From: Chitinophagaceae bacterium
GTDB lineage: Bacteria > Bacteroidota > Bacteroidia > Chitinophagales > Chitinophagaceae
Length of the DNA: 39,789 nt
Direction: 5' to 3'
NCBI GenBank assembly: GCA_009885535.1
Contig: VFKL01000172.1
Span: forward strand, 1-39,789
Shown one piece after another: positions 15,621 to 24,192 of this stretch. Made by a program: the position numbers and the translations under genes. Position 1 is the first letter of the stretch. Each line of letters starts with the position of its first letter. The notes beneath the pieces are model-generated. The model was not told the DNA's origin. It saw only the letters and a list, made by a program, of their open reading frames with translations, and did not search any database.

Positions 15621-15800
15621 AGGGGGTAAACACGAAGGCGCAATGAAAAGAAACACGAAGGCACGAAGTTTTTGTTTCACGCAAAGAACGCAAAGGAGCA
15701 AAGACGCAAAGGCAGGAAACACGAAGGCACAAATCCACAAAGTTTTTTAACCAAAAAGGCAAAAACGTAAAACATTTCCAAAAAATTGAACATCTATCTC
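15621..15800 (+). repeat. Non-coding CACGAAG/CGCAAAG oligomer repeats after murB
   Basis: From 15630 to about 15760 the sequence is a patchwork of related octamers to decamers (CACGAAGGC, GCACGAAG, CGCAAAGGAG, GACGCAAAGG, CACAAATCCACAAAG) with no open frame worth calling. The same oligomer family, inverted, occurs at 9350-9380, in both places close to REP-like hairpins. Function unknown. Confidence 0.55.
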
Positions 15801-15842
15801 CTTTGATGATTGGTGAAAACACCAACATCGGCAGACGGAAAT
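15801..15842 (-). repeat. REP-like hairpin element, copy 4
   Basis: On the minus strand: CCGTCTGCCGAT, TTGGTG-TTTT-CACCAA, TCATCAAAG. It has the same core as copies 1 and 2 and follows copy 5 in tandem at a 95-bp interval. Confidence 0.75.
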
Positions 15843-15893
15843 TCCCAACCTCTTGAACATATTGAATATATTGAACCTTTTGAACATCTATCT
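15843..15893 (-). repeat. 9-nt-period tract between REP-like copies 5 and 4
   Basis: Read on the minus strand, units GATGTTCAA, AAGGTTCAA, TATATTCAA, TATGTTCAA, GAGGTTGGG lead into the AATTTCCGTCTGCC head of copy 4. The period is exactly nine for at least five units. Confidence 0.65.
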
Positions 15894-15936
15894 CATTTGA
15901 TGATTGGTGAAAACACCAACATCGGCAGACGAAAAT
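15894..15936 (-). repeat. REP-like hairpin element, copy 5
   Basis: On the minus strand: ATTTTCGTCTGCCGAT, TTGGTG-TTTT-CACCAA, TCATCAAATGAGATAG. It is almost identical to copy 4, sharing the following GAGATAGATGTTCAA as well. Confidence 0.75.
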
Positions 15937-16021
15937 CTCCAACCTTTTGAACTTATTGAACCCATTGAACCTTTTGAACAACTTCAAAAACCTCACAAAC
16001 ATCTAAAACCTCAAAAACCTC
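15937..16021 (-). repeat. 9-nt-period tract starting at the MoxR-type gene stop codon
   Basis: On the minus strand, about nine units (AGGTTTTTG, AGGTTTTAG, ATGTTTGTG, AGGTTTTTG, AAGTTGTTC, then after a 3-nt phase step AAAAGGTTC, AATGGGTTC, AATAAGTTC, AAAAGGTTG) run from the stop codon at 16022-16024 to the head of copy 5. The units are variable in sequence but keep GTT in phase. Confidence 0.65.
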
Positions 16022-17539
16022 TTAGAAATCCCCTTCATTAAAATCTTCCTCCGAAAAATGCTGCGATCCCATGTTTATCATGCTCCCCATTAAATCTTTA
16101 AACTCAATTTTACCGTCTAATACTTTTTTGCTTATTAATGAATAACTCGATAATCCATGCAATACGAATTCCATCAATAAACCTGTTTCCATTTCATTGA
16201 TGTTTGGATAAGTCTTTTTTACTAAAGCATACAATCCATCTACAGTGTATAATAAATGTATTTTATCCGCATCTTTTGTTTCTAAAAATACATTTAGATT
16301 GTTTCCCGAATCAAACCATTTTGTAATTGGTGCGTAAGGGTTTTCTGCTTTTTGATTCTCTTTATTTTTTTTCTTTTTTAACGTATCTGGATTCGGGAAA
16401 TAAGTAATGAACAATGCTCTTATGGCTTTATCTACTAGGTTGTATGCAACTTGATATGGCCCTTCTTGTTCGCCTTCATACACCAGTTCTACTTTACCGG
16501 TTATAGATGGAATGATGCCTGTTAAATCACTTATCCAAACTTGCGTTTTTTCTTCCTGATTGATAATAGCCCTTCTTTCTGCAGCACTTACAGCATTTTC
16601 ATATGCAGATATCGTCAAACGAGCACTTACGCCACTTTTCTTATCCACCATTTCACTATTTCTTGCTTCAAAAGAAACTTGCTCTATCAATCGTTTGATT
16701 AAATCGCTTACGTCTACGCGTTGCTGTTGGGCGTCTATTTTGTTTGCCTCCTGTTCGGTTATCGCTAATGATGTTTCTACTGATTTTGGATAATGCGTCA
16801 AAATCTGGCTTTGTATTCTGTCTTTTAATGGGGTTACAATGCTTCCGCGATTGGTGTAATCCTCGGGGTTGGCAGTAAACACAAATAATATATCAAGTGG
16901 TAGTCTTAATTTGAACCCTCTAATTTGCAAATCACCTTCTTCCAAAATATTAAACAACGACACTTGAATCCTTGCTTGTAAATCGGGTAGTTCGTTTATC
17001 ACAAATATGCTTCTATTGCTTCTTGGAATAATGCCGTAATGTAACACGCGTTCATCTGCAAAACTTAATTTCAAATTTGCTGCTTTTATTGGGTCGATAT
17101 CGCCAATTAAATCTGCTACACTCACATCTGGAGTGGCTAGTTTTTCGCCATAACGTTGAGATTTATGCAACCAATTTATAGGGGTTTTATCGCCATTTTC
17201 TTCAATCAAATCTATCGCATATCTAGATATCGGATGGTAAGGGTCATCGTTGATTTCGCTGCCTGCAATTACAGGAATGTATTCATCTAGCAAATCAACC
17301 ATTTGACGTGCCATACGCGTTTTTGCCTGTCCGCGAAGTCCCAAAAACAATATGTTGTGTCTGCTTAATAATGCGCGTTCTGTATCCGGAATTACTGTGT
17401 CTTCGTAACCCATTATTCCAGGAAATGGATTTTCTTTTTCTGTTATTTTTTTTATAAGGTTATTTCTGATTTCATCTTTTATTGATTTAGATATCCATCC
17501 ACTTTTTATAAGTTCACCTAATGTTGATATTTGATTCAT
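16022..17539 (-). CDS. MoxR/magnesium-chelatase-I-like AAA+ ATPase
   Basis: The 505-aa protein has an AAA+ core at about residues 38-250. The Walker A-like loop is GLRGQAKTR (67-75, Lys73; Ala where the last Gly is usual), Walker B is IFVINE (178-183), and the sensor-1 region is FTANPEDYTNRG (221-232). This is the arrangement of ChlI/BchI and MoxR ATPases, chaperone-like hexamers that act with von Willebrand factor A (VWA) proteins to remodel targets or insert cofactors. The C-terminal 230 residues are helical with a Lys-rich linker (KKKKNKENQK). A VWA gene lies upstream on the same strand with an 85-nt gap, so the two probably work as a pair. Target unknown. Confidence 0.8.
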   Translation of the reverse strand: MNQISTLGELIKSGWISKSIKDEIRNNLIKKITEKENPFPGIMGYEDTVIPDTERALLSRHNILFLGLRGQAKTRMARQMVDLLDEYIPVIAGSEINDDPYHPISRYAIDLIEENGDKTPINWLHKSQRYGEKLATPDVSVADLIGDIDPIKAANLKLSFADERVLHYGIIPRSNRSIFVINELPDLQARIQVSLFNILEEGDLQIRGFKLRLPLDILFVFTANPEDYTNRGSIVTPLKDRIQSQILTHYPKSVETSLAITEQEANKIDAQQQRVDVSDLIKRLIEQVSFEARNSEMVDKKSGVSARLTISAYENAVSAAERRAIINQEEKTQVWISDLTGIIPSITGKVELVYEGEQEGPYQVAYNLVDKAIRALFITYFPNPDTLKKKKNKENQKAENPYAPITKWFDSGNNLNVFLETKDADKIHLLYTVDGLYALVKKTYPNINEMETGLLMEFVLHGLSSYSLISKKVLDGKIEFKDLMGSMINMGSQHFSEEDFNEGDF

Positions 17540-17624
17540 TTAAGCTGATTTTTTATTTCCCTGAAAGAGAAGATGATATTGATTGATTTTTTGTCTTTTT
17601 TTAATTTTCAGTTTAACTTTTAAA

Positions 17625-18722
17625 TTACATCAACGTTTTGCTTCTGCCGCTTTCGAAATCTTTAAATATAAAAGCGCCGAGATTATCTAGTGAAGCAAAG
17701 AAAGCTTTTCCATGATTGGTTTCTGTAAATTCTTGTACAAATTTTTGTAAATATGGATCACTGGCAATCATAAATGTTGTAATTGGAATTTTTATTTTTT
17801 TACATTGAGCGGCAAGATTCATACAACGATTCAATATTTTCCTATCGATACCAAAGCTATTTTTATAATAATTTTTTCCTTGTTTTAAACAAGTAGGTTT
17901 ACCGTCCGTAATCATGAATATTTGCTTATTGGGATTGCGTCTTTTTCGAAGCAATTCCATGGCAAGCTCAAGCCCAGCAACAGTATTGGTATGGTATGGA
18001 CCAACTTCCAAATAGGGGAGGTCTTTAATTTCGATTGTCCATGCATCGTTGCCAAATACCAAAATGTCGAGTGTATCTTTTGGATATTTTGTTTTTATCA
18101 ATTCGCTCAGCGCCATGGCTACTTTCTTGGCTGGCGTAATTCTGTCCTCGCCATACAATATCATCGAATGCGAAATGTCTATCATCAATACTGTTGATGT
18201 TTGCGCTTTATAATCAGTCTCTCTGATTTCTAAATCATCTTCATGTATTCTAAAACTATCGATACCATGATTTACTTGTGCGTTTCGAATGGAAGCGGTA
18301 AAATCAATTTGTTCCATCGTATCGCCAAATTGAAATGGACGAGTTTCTGGATTTATTTCATCGCCAGTTCCCGCCTTAAACGTTTGGTGATTTCCTTGTT
18401 TCGATTTTTTTATTTTGCCGAAAATTTCATCCAAACTTTTTTTACGAATGCTTTGCTCCGTTTTAGAAGTGATTTTTATTTTGCCATCAGGATTATTATT
18501 ATCGATATAACCTTTTGCTTTTAAATCTTCAATGAAGTCCCCAATCCCATAATCATCGTCTGTTAATTTATATTCTTTGTCAAGTTCTGTAAGCCATTGA
18601 ATAGCTTCATTATAATCACCATTGGTATAGGTGAGGAGTTGTGTAAATAAATCAAACAGTTTTTCAAAACTGCTTTTTTCATTTATTCGAGGGTCATATT
18701 TTGAGAAGTAAAAACTGCGCAT
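17625..18722 (-). CDS. VWA-domain protein partner of the MoxR-type ATPase
   Basis: The 365-aa protein has an N-terminal helical part with acidic and Lys-rich stretches, then a von Willebrand factor A domain from about residue 174. The MIDAS metal site is visible as Asp182-Ile-Ser184-His-Ser186 (DISHS), with a TNT segment near 243 (Thr expected to bind metal) and ITDGKP as the third element. No signal peptide or membrane helix is seen, so it is cytoplasmic. It is the first gene of a two-gene unit with the AAA+ ATPase. MoxR-VWA pairs usually act as metal- or ATP-dependent folding or activation systems. No typical client gene lies next to it. Confidence 0.85.
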   Translation of the reverse strand: MRSFYFSKYDPRINEKSSFEKLFDLFTQLLTYTNGDYNEAIQWLTELDKEYKLTDDDYGIGDFIEDLKAKGYIDNNNPDGKIKITSKTEQSIRKKSLDEIFGKIKKSKQGNHQTFKAGTGDEINPETRPFQFGDTMEQIDFTASIRNAQVNHGIDSFRIHEDDLEIRETDYKAQTSTVLMIDISHSMILYGEDRITPAKKVAMALSELIKTKYPKDTLDILVFGNDAWTIEIKDLPYLEVGPYHTNTVAGLELAMELLRKRRNPNKQIFMITDGKPTCLKQGKNYYKNSFGIDRKILNRCMNLAAQCKKIKIPITTFMIASDPYLQKFVQEFTETNHGKAFFASLDNLGAFIFKDFESGRSKTLM

Positions 18723-18806
18723 TTTATTTTCAGAAGTGTTTTAATTGTACACAATATAAACAACAAAATGCGGGGTTTAAAGTTTAAAAAAATGATTAAG
18801 AATAAT

Positions 18807-19808
18807 TTAAACTTCCAAAACTTTATCCAAGGCATTTTGTAACATCTTTTTATCTGGTAAATACAATTGATATTTACTTAAAAGAACTTTATTCGTAATG
18901 CTATCTGTAGCATATTCTACTAAAATATGGTTTTCTTTTGTTCCAAGAATTATTCCAATGGGTTCGTTGTCGCCTTCACTCGCTTCTTCTTTTTTGAAAT
19001 AGTTGAGGTAGAGATTCATCTGTCCTACATCCAAATGGTCTATTTCCCCTCGTTTTAAATCTACCAATACAAAACATTTCAATATTCGGTGATAGAAAAG
19101 CAAGTCTAAATGAAAATGTTTTCCTCCAATACTCATTCGGTATTGTCTACCGATAAAAGCAAATCCTTTTCCAATTTCCATTATAAATTGCTGTAGATTA
19201 GAGATAATCTTCTCTTCTATATCACTTTCTAAATATTGGTTTTGCTCTGGGATATTTAAAAATTCCAATACAAATGGGTCTTTCAATAAATCTTCCATGG
19301 TTTCTACTATATGCCCTTCTTTTGAGAGTTTCAATATACCTTCTTTGTCTTTACTCAATGCCAAACGTTCAAACAATGAGCTTTTCATTTGGCGTTTCAG
19401 CTCACGCACGATCCAACGTTCGTGCTCGCATTGTTTACAATAAAAACCAATTTCCAATGGGTTATCAGCTTTTAAAATTTCAAAATAATGGCTCCATGTC
19501 AATAAGTGAGACAGCGTCTCACTTATTGGGAAATGTTGGTATAATTTGCGCATATACAGTAAGTTAAATCTACTAAATCCTTTGCCATACGCACTAGTTA
19601 AATCTTTTGAAAGCCGTTCAAAAAGCTGGGTGCCATACTCGGCTCGTTCATTTCCCTTTTGCTCAAACTCAACAATTTGCTGACCAATGTGCCAGTAAGT
19701 TTGAACCAAAATGGTATTAACAGACTGAAGGGCTTGTTGTCGGCCGTTTTTCAATAAACTACCAATTTGAGTGATGAGTTTTTTGTATGAGGTTTTATCT
19801 ATCTTCAT
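18807..19808 (-). CDS. YhcG/DUF1016-type PD-(D/E)xK nuclease domain protein
   Basis: The 333-aa protein has an N-terminal helical DUF1016-type domain (about residues 8-150, with QTYWHIGQQIVEFEQKG and the GFSRFNLLYMRKLY helix). The C-terminal PD-(D/E)xK domain shows HFHLDLLFYHR (Asp235) and VLVDLKRG (Asp250-x-Lys252), with Asp replacing the commoner Glu. The family (E. coli YhcG) is of uncertain role, with links to DNA repair and to mobile or defence loci. The gene stands alone here with no methyltransferase, toxin or recombinase beside it. It ends 84 nt before the VWA start, so read-through to that unit cannot be excluded. Confidence 0.85.
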   Translation of the reverse strand: MKIDKTSYKKLITQIGSLLKNGRQQALQSVNTILVQTYWHIGQQIVEFEQKGNERAEYGTQLFERLSKDLTSAYGKGFSRFNLLYMRKLYQHFPISETLSHLLTWSHYFEILKADNPLEIGFYCKQCEHERWIVRELKRQMKSSLFERLALSKDKEGILKLSKEGHIVETMEDLLKDPFVLEFLNIPEQNQYLESDIEEKIISNLQQFIMEIGKGFAFIGRQYRMSIGGKHFHLDLLFYHRILKCFVLVDLKRGEIDHLDVGQMNLYLNYFKKEEASEGDNEPIGIILGTKENHILVEYATDSITNKVLLSKYQLYLPDKKMLQNALDKVLEV

Positions 19809-19910
19809 GTTTTAAGTTTTTAAATATTTCATCCTAAATAATTATTGATTTCTCAATTTGAGTATAAATGACTAAAGTAAAATATTAAACACTTAATTTT
19901 CTTTAGTAAC

Positions 19911-19943
19911 AAAAAAAGCCTCACATTTCTGTAAGGCTTTCTT
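19911..19943 (-). terminator. Rho-independent terminator of the DUF2723 gene
   Basis: On the minus strand AAAGCCT, a 12-nt loop and AGGCTTT form a 7-bp stem followed by TTTT. It begins about 25 nt after the stop codon at 19965. Confidence 0.75.
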
Positions 19944-19964
19944 TTATGATCTAAAAATTATTCT

Positions 19965-22900
19965 TTATGGTTTTGCTGTATCTGTAGGAGCTACATTTTG
20001 TACAGGTTGACTGTTTAGTTGTTGATTCATCATTTTAAACTGATCTTTCAATTGACTAATTCCTTTGAGCATGTTATCATTACGTTCGATTTCTTGACTT
20101 AAGCTTTCTCGTTTGTTATCTGGTAATGATCGATAATAAGATGCTTGTTGTTCCATATCCTTTAAAAGCAATTTACTTATTTTTTCAGCCATTTTAGTTT
20201 CACCAGCTTTGTAACAAGCATAAAGCATTTGCATTGATATTTGATTATGTTGTTGATAACGTCCTGGCATTGCATATGGATGCACGTCTTGACCAAGCAT
20301 TGAATCGCATCTTTGGATTAATTTAATGGCATCTTCTTTTCTGTTTTGATCAGCCAAAGAGCTTGCCGCTTGTGCATAAGCCAAACGAATGCTATTCAAA
20401 TGACGGCGGTTTTCTTCGTCATAATAAACAGATCCTTTTGGTGCTTTACTGAATGAAAATTTATTCATCATTTTGTCCATAACCCAATCTCCATTGGCTT
20501 GCGTACCGGTTCCACCATTGTCAATTGGTACCAAACGATAGGTCATACCATCTTGACGTAAATAGTTTTCAAATCCCAACTCTCCGTATGGTGATGTGAA
20601 ATATATTGGGCGTTTCCATTTATTAGCAGCTATGATATTTAAGATAGCCGCATCATTTTTATAAATGTAATTTTTGTTTATTTTAAATGAAACTTTACTT
20701 ACAATTTTGTCATTTTTATTTACCGTTCCATTCTTTAAAACAAGTTGTGAATCAACAGGGATAAAAACATTCTGACTTGGGAAAATATTCATGGCATCAC
20801 CATTATTATTTTGCTGCACTTTTGACTCGTCATCAGAACCTGCATAGTCTTTCATCATGGTGTATAAATCCATGGATTGATTGGGATCAATTCCTGTGTT
20901 GGCAGAAGAGAATTGAAGCACATCTCTTTTAGATCCTTCAATTTGATCCGCACTCCAAATCGCATCTATTGGATCGCTTTCATTTAATTTATAACGCAAC
21001 TGATTGATGTACCAATCTGTTCCCAATAAGCTGCTGTTGATTACACGAACATCTTTTCTTACACCTTCTACTTCCTGTGCATACCAAAGCGGGTAAGTAT
21101 CATTATCGCCAAATGAAATTAGAATTGCGTTTGGCGCACAACTTTCTAAATAGTTTTTAGCCAAATCACTCGCAATGGTTTTTTGACTTCTATTATGATC
21201 ATCCCATTCTTGACTAGCCATTAAAACGGGTACAGCCAAAATACAAACAGCTCCTGAAAGCAAACTCGCCATTTGATTGTTTTTTAAAGGTGCCATCAAA
21301 AGATCTCTGATGTACAAAACGCCAAGCCCAATCCATATTGCAAAAGCATAGAATGAACCTACAAATGCATAATCACGTTCACGTGGCTGATTGCCGGCTT
21401 GGTTTAAGTATAGTATAATGGCTAGACCTGTGAAGAAGAAAAGAAGTGTGGTTACAAGTGCATCATTCTTATCTTTTTTAACTTGGTAAATGATACCCAA
21501 GATTCCTAGAATGAAAGGCAACATATACAAATTGTTGTTCGCCTTGTTATTTTTCAATGTATCTGGTAAAGACTTTTGATTTCCCAGACGAACTTCATCA
21601 AAAAACGAAATGCCTGTTTTCCAGTTTCCATCTCTAACATTACCCATGTTTACCCCTTGTACATCATCTTGTTTTCCAGCAAAATTCCACATGAAATATC
21701 TGAAATACATCCAATTTATTTGATAGCTCATAAAGAATCCAATGTTTTCAGACATGGTAGGTTTTCTATTCCAATTGCCATCTTGTCCTCGCTCAATTGG
21801 ATCATCAGGACTAACAGAATTTATCCATGAAGTATAGTAATCTGCGTGGCCTTGATCATTACTTTGATCCCACATTCTAGGGAAAATATGTTTGTCTTCT
21901 GGAGCGTAAACGTACTCAACTTTTTTACCGTTTTTCTCATACTTACCATTTGATTTGATATAAGTATCTGTTGTTTTTGCATCAATAATTTGAGCCGTAT
22001 AATCTTGTCCCATAAGTATTGGCCAATCTCCATATTGCTCACGACTAACATATCCAACCAAACTTACCGGGTTGTCTACATTAAACATATCTACACTAGG
22101 ATCAGCGTTACTTCTTACTAAGGTTGTAAAATAAGTAGAGTATCCCAATATCATAAATGTAAATGACCACAAACCCAATCTTAAAAAGTTCCAGTTATTT
22201 TTAACCGCGATTCTTAATCCGAAGAAAACCAAAGCGGCAAGTAAAACAAAAAAGAAAGCAAATCCACTAAAATAGGGTAGTCCAAAATCGTTTACAAACA
22301 TGATATCCATATTTCCAGCACCTGAAATGCTCCATTGGATAACTGCTTTTTGAACCACACCAGTAATTACACAACCCAATAAAAAAGCGCCTATGGTACC
22401 CCAAGTGGTTGTTTTATATCTTTTAAAATAATAGATTACTACAATAGCAGGAATGGTTAATAAGTTCAATAAATGCACCCCAATTGAAAGTCCCATTAGA
22501 TAGAATATTAGGATAATCCAACGGTCAGCTTTCGTAAAATGACCTTTAATGCCTTCTGCTTGTTCGTCTGTAACTGCTTGTTCCCATTTCAACATTGCCC
22601 AAAAAACGATGGCAGTAAAGAAAGAAGAAAGTGCATAAACTTCACCTTCTACAGCACTATACCAAAAAGAATCGGAGAATGTATAAGCAAGTGCACCAAC
22701 AATACCGGCAGACATAACAGCGATTATTTTACCATTGTCCATTTCAGTGCCGTCTTTCTGTACAATTTTTTTAGCGAAATGCGTAATCGACCAAAACAAA
22801 AACAATATGGTAAATCCACTTGCCAACGCACTCATGGTATTGATACCAGTAGCAGCGTGTTGAGGATCAAAAGGGATCATAAATAACCTTCCAAGTAAAA

Positions 22901-23069
22901 CAAATAACGGTGCTCCTGGTGGATGCGGAATTTGAAGTTTGTAGGCGCTAGAAGCAAACTCGCCACAATCCCAAAGACTGCCAGAAGCTTCCATTGTCAT
23001 TAAATAAACGGCACAGGCAACGATACATATCGCCCATCCTGTTATCGTGTTGATCTTCTTGAATTGCAT
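19965..23069 (-). CDS. DUF2723 multi-spanning membrane protein (glycosyltransferase-like)
   Basis: The 1034-aa protein opens with a membrane helix (about residues 10-27) and the family's hallmark DCGEF motif (ASGSLWDCGEFASSAYKLQIPHPPGAPLF). About ten further helices run to roughly residue 640. A large soluble part follows (LISFGDNDTYPLWYAQEVEGVRKDVRVIN), and then a helical C-terminal region with TPR-like character. The N-terminal layout, an acidic residue after the first helix and a PHPPGAP loop, resembles GT-C fold, polyprenyl-phosphate-sugar-dependent transferases such as protein O-mannosyltransferases. DUF2723 is widespread in Bacteroidota and suspected in protein O-glycosylation. The terminal QQLNSQPVQN tail is low complexity. 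It is monocistronic, with its own promoter and terminator. Confidence 0.85.
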   Translation of the reverse strand: MQFKKINTITGWAICIVACAVYLMTMEASGSLWDCGEFASSAYKLQIPHPPGAPLFVLLGRLFMIPFDPQHAATGINTMSALASGFTILFLFWSITHFAKKIVQKDGTEMDNGKIIAVMSAGIVGALAYTFSDSFWYSAVEGEVYALSSFFTAIVFWAMLKWEQAVTDEQAEGIKGHFTKADRWIILIFYLMGLSIGVHLLNLLTIPAIVVIYYFKRYKTTTWGTIGAFLLGCVITGVVQKAVIQWSISGAGNMDIMFVNDFGLPYFSGFAFFFVLLAALVFFGLRIAVKNNWNFLRLGLWSFTFMILGYSTYFTTLVRSNADPSVDMFNVDNPVSLVGYVSREQYGDWPILMGQDYTAQIIDAKTTDTYIKSNGKYEKNGKKVEYVYAPEDKHIFPRMWDQSNDQGHADYYTSWINSVSPDDPIERGQDGNWNRKPTMSENIGFFMSYQINWMYFRYFMWNFAGKQDDVQGVNMGNVRDGNWKTGISFFDEVRLGNQKSLPDTLKNNKANNNLYMLPFILGILGIIYQVKKDKNDALVTTLLFFFTGLAIILYLNQAGNQPRERDYAFVGSFYAFAIWIGLGVLYIRDLLMAPLKNNQMASLLSGAVCILAVPVLMASQEWDDHNRSQKTIASDLAKNYLESCAPNAILISFGDNDTYPLWYAQEVEGVRKDVRVINSSLLGTDWYINQLRYKLNESDPIDAIWSADQIEGSKRDVLQFSSANTGIDPNQSMDLYTMMKDYAGSDDESKVQQNNNGDAMNIFPSQNVFIPVDSQLVLKNGTVNKNDKIVSKVSFKINKNYIYKNDAAILNIIAANKWKRPIYFTSPYGELGFENYLRQDGMTYRLVPIDNGGTGTQANGDWVMDKMMNKFSFSKAPKGSVYYDEENRRHLNSIRLAYAQAASSLADQNRKEDAIKLIQRCDSMLGQDVHPYAMPGRYQQHNQISMQMLYACYKAGETKMAEKISKLLLKDMEQQASYYRSLPDNKRESLSQEIERNDNMLKGISQLKDQFKMMNQQLNSQPVQNVAPTDTAKP

Positions 23070-23089
23070 AAATGTTATTTAAGTAGTGG

Positions 23090-23097
23090 CAAATATA
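23090..23097 (-). promoter_or_regulatory. -7 promoter box of the DUF2723 gene
   Basis: TATATTTG on the minus strand is an exact TAnnTTTG match, 20 nt upstream of the start codon at 23069. No clear -33 TTTG is seen at the usual distance. Confidence 0.5.
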
Positions 23098-23300
23098 CTT
23101 ATGTTTGTTTTTATTTTTTACATAATACATACAGAAATTCAAAATTCAATTATGTTGTTTGTAGATAGTCTCAAAATAGTTTAAAAAATGTCTATTTTGA
23201 TGGATTAGTATTATACATTGATAATTAATTCAATTAAAGAAAGTTTAATTTCATTTACAGTAATGTGGAATTAATAAATTCCTGTTAATACGATTCATTT

Positions 23301-24191
23301 ATGCCAAAAACTTGCATTATTATTTCTGGACCTACAGCTGTTGGTAAAACCTCGGTTGCTGTTGAACTTGCTTCACATCTTGATACAGAAATAATTTCTG
23401 CGGATAGTCGACAATGTTATAAAGAGTTAAACATTGGGGTTGCTAAACCTGAAGAAGTGGATTTGCAAAAAGTGAAACATCATTTCATCAGCTCTCATTC
23501 CATTCATGAATCCATTACAGCGGTTGAATTTGAAAAGTATGCATTAAACGCTATTGAAACTATTTTCGAAAATAATGATGTCGCTGTTTTAGTTGGAGGA
23601 ACAGGTTTGTACATAAAAGCTTTTTGTTCAGGATTTGATCCCATTCCGCCTGTTGCAGCTGAAATTAGAAATTCAATTATTCAACAATACGAATTGCTAG
23701 GCATGGATTGGCTTACGGAATCATTAATTCAAAAAGATACAGATTTTGCTAAAACGGGTGAAATGAAAAACCCTCAACGAATGATGCGTGCGCTTGAAGT
23801 AATTGAGTCAACAGGGAAATCCATTTTATCTTTTCAATCTCAACAAAAAAAAATAAGAAATTTCAATATAGTAAAATTTGGTTTGGAATTGCCTCGCCAA
23901 GAATTGTATGACAGGATTAATTTGCGTGTTGATTTAATGATGGAATCCGGGTTGTTGAAAGAGGTTGAATCACTTTTGCCACATCACAAATTAAATGCAC
24001 TACAAACTGTTGGTTATAAAGAGCTTTTCGATTTTGTAAATGGTCATAAAACATTGGACGAAGCGGTGAATTTGATCAAGCAAAATAGTCGCCATTATGC
24101 AAAACGACAAATGACATGGTTTAAAAAAGATGAATCTATTTCTTGGATTGAGCCAGACGTTAAAACATTGCTTTCAAAAATTCAATTGTAA
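23301..24191 (+). CDS. miaA: tRNA dimethylallyltransferase MiaA
   Basis: The 296-aa protein has the P-loop GPTAVGKTS (residues 10-18), the ISADSRQCYKELNIGVAKP motif that binds the substrate tRNA base, VLVGGTGLYIKAF, and the RMMRALEVIESTGKS and QTVGYKELFDF/RHYAKRQMTWF motifs near the C-terminus. MiaA transfers a dimethylallyl group to N6 of A37 in tRNAs reading UNN codons, which stabilises codon-anticodon pairing. Length is normal. The preceding 230-nt intergenic region holds an AT-rich hairpin (23171-23200). The stop lies 1 nt from the convergent gene's stop codon. Confidence 0.96.
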   Translation: MPKTCIIISGPTAVGKTSVAVELASHLDTEIISADSRQCYKELNIGVAKPEEVDLQKVKHHFISSHSIHESITAVEFEKYALNAIETIFENNDVAVLVGGTGLYIKAFCSGFDPIPPVAAEIRNSIIQQYELLGMDWLTESLIQKDTDFAKTGEMKNPQRMMRALEVIESTGKSILSFQSQQKKIRNFNIVKFGLELPRQELYDRINLRVDLMMESGLLKEVESLLPHHKLNALQTVGYKELFDFVNGHKTLDEAVNLIKQNSRHYAKRQMTWFKKDESISWIEPDVKTLLSKIQL

Positions 24192-24192
24192 T

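Noticed and set aside
15559-16002. 147-aa open frame on the minus strand after murB
   Set aside because: It overlaps the murB 3' end and otherwise translates the CACGAAG repeats and REP-like copies; Cys/Phe-rich, no domain, no upstream signals.
15843-16021. Possible CRISPR array (repeated hairpins and spacers between 15800 and 16020)
   Set aside because: Only two hairpin copies, the intervening DNA is itself a 9-nt repeat rather than unique spacers, and no cas genes are near.
23171-23200. AT-rich hairpin TCAAAATAG/CTATTTTGA upstream of miaA as a riboswitch or terminator
   Set aside because: The stem is weak, the region is very AT-rich, no T-tract follows and no known aptamer core is visible; noted only in the miaA entry.
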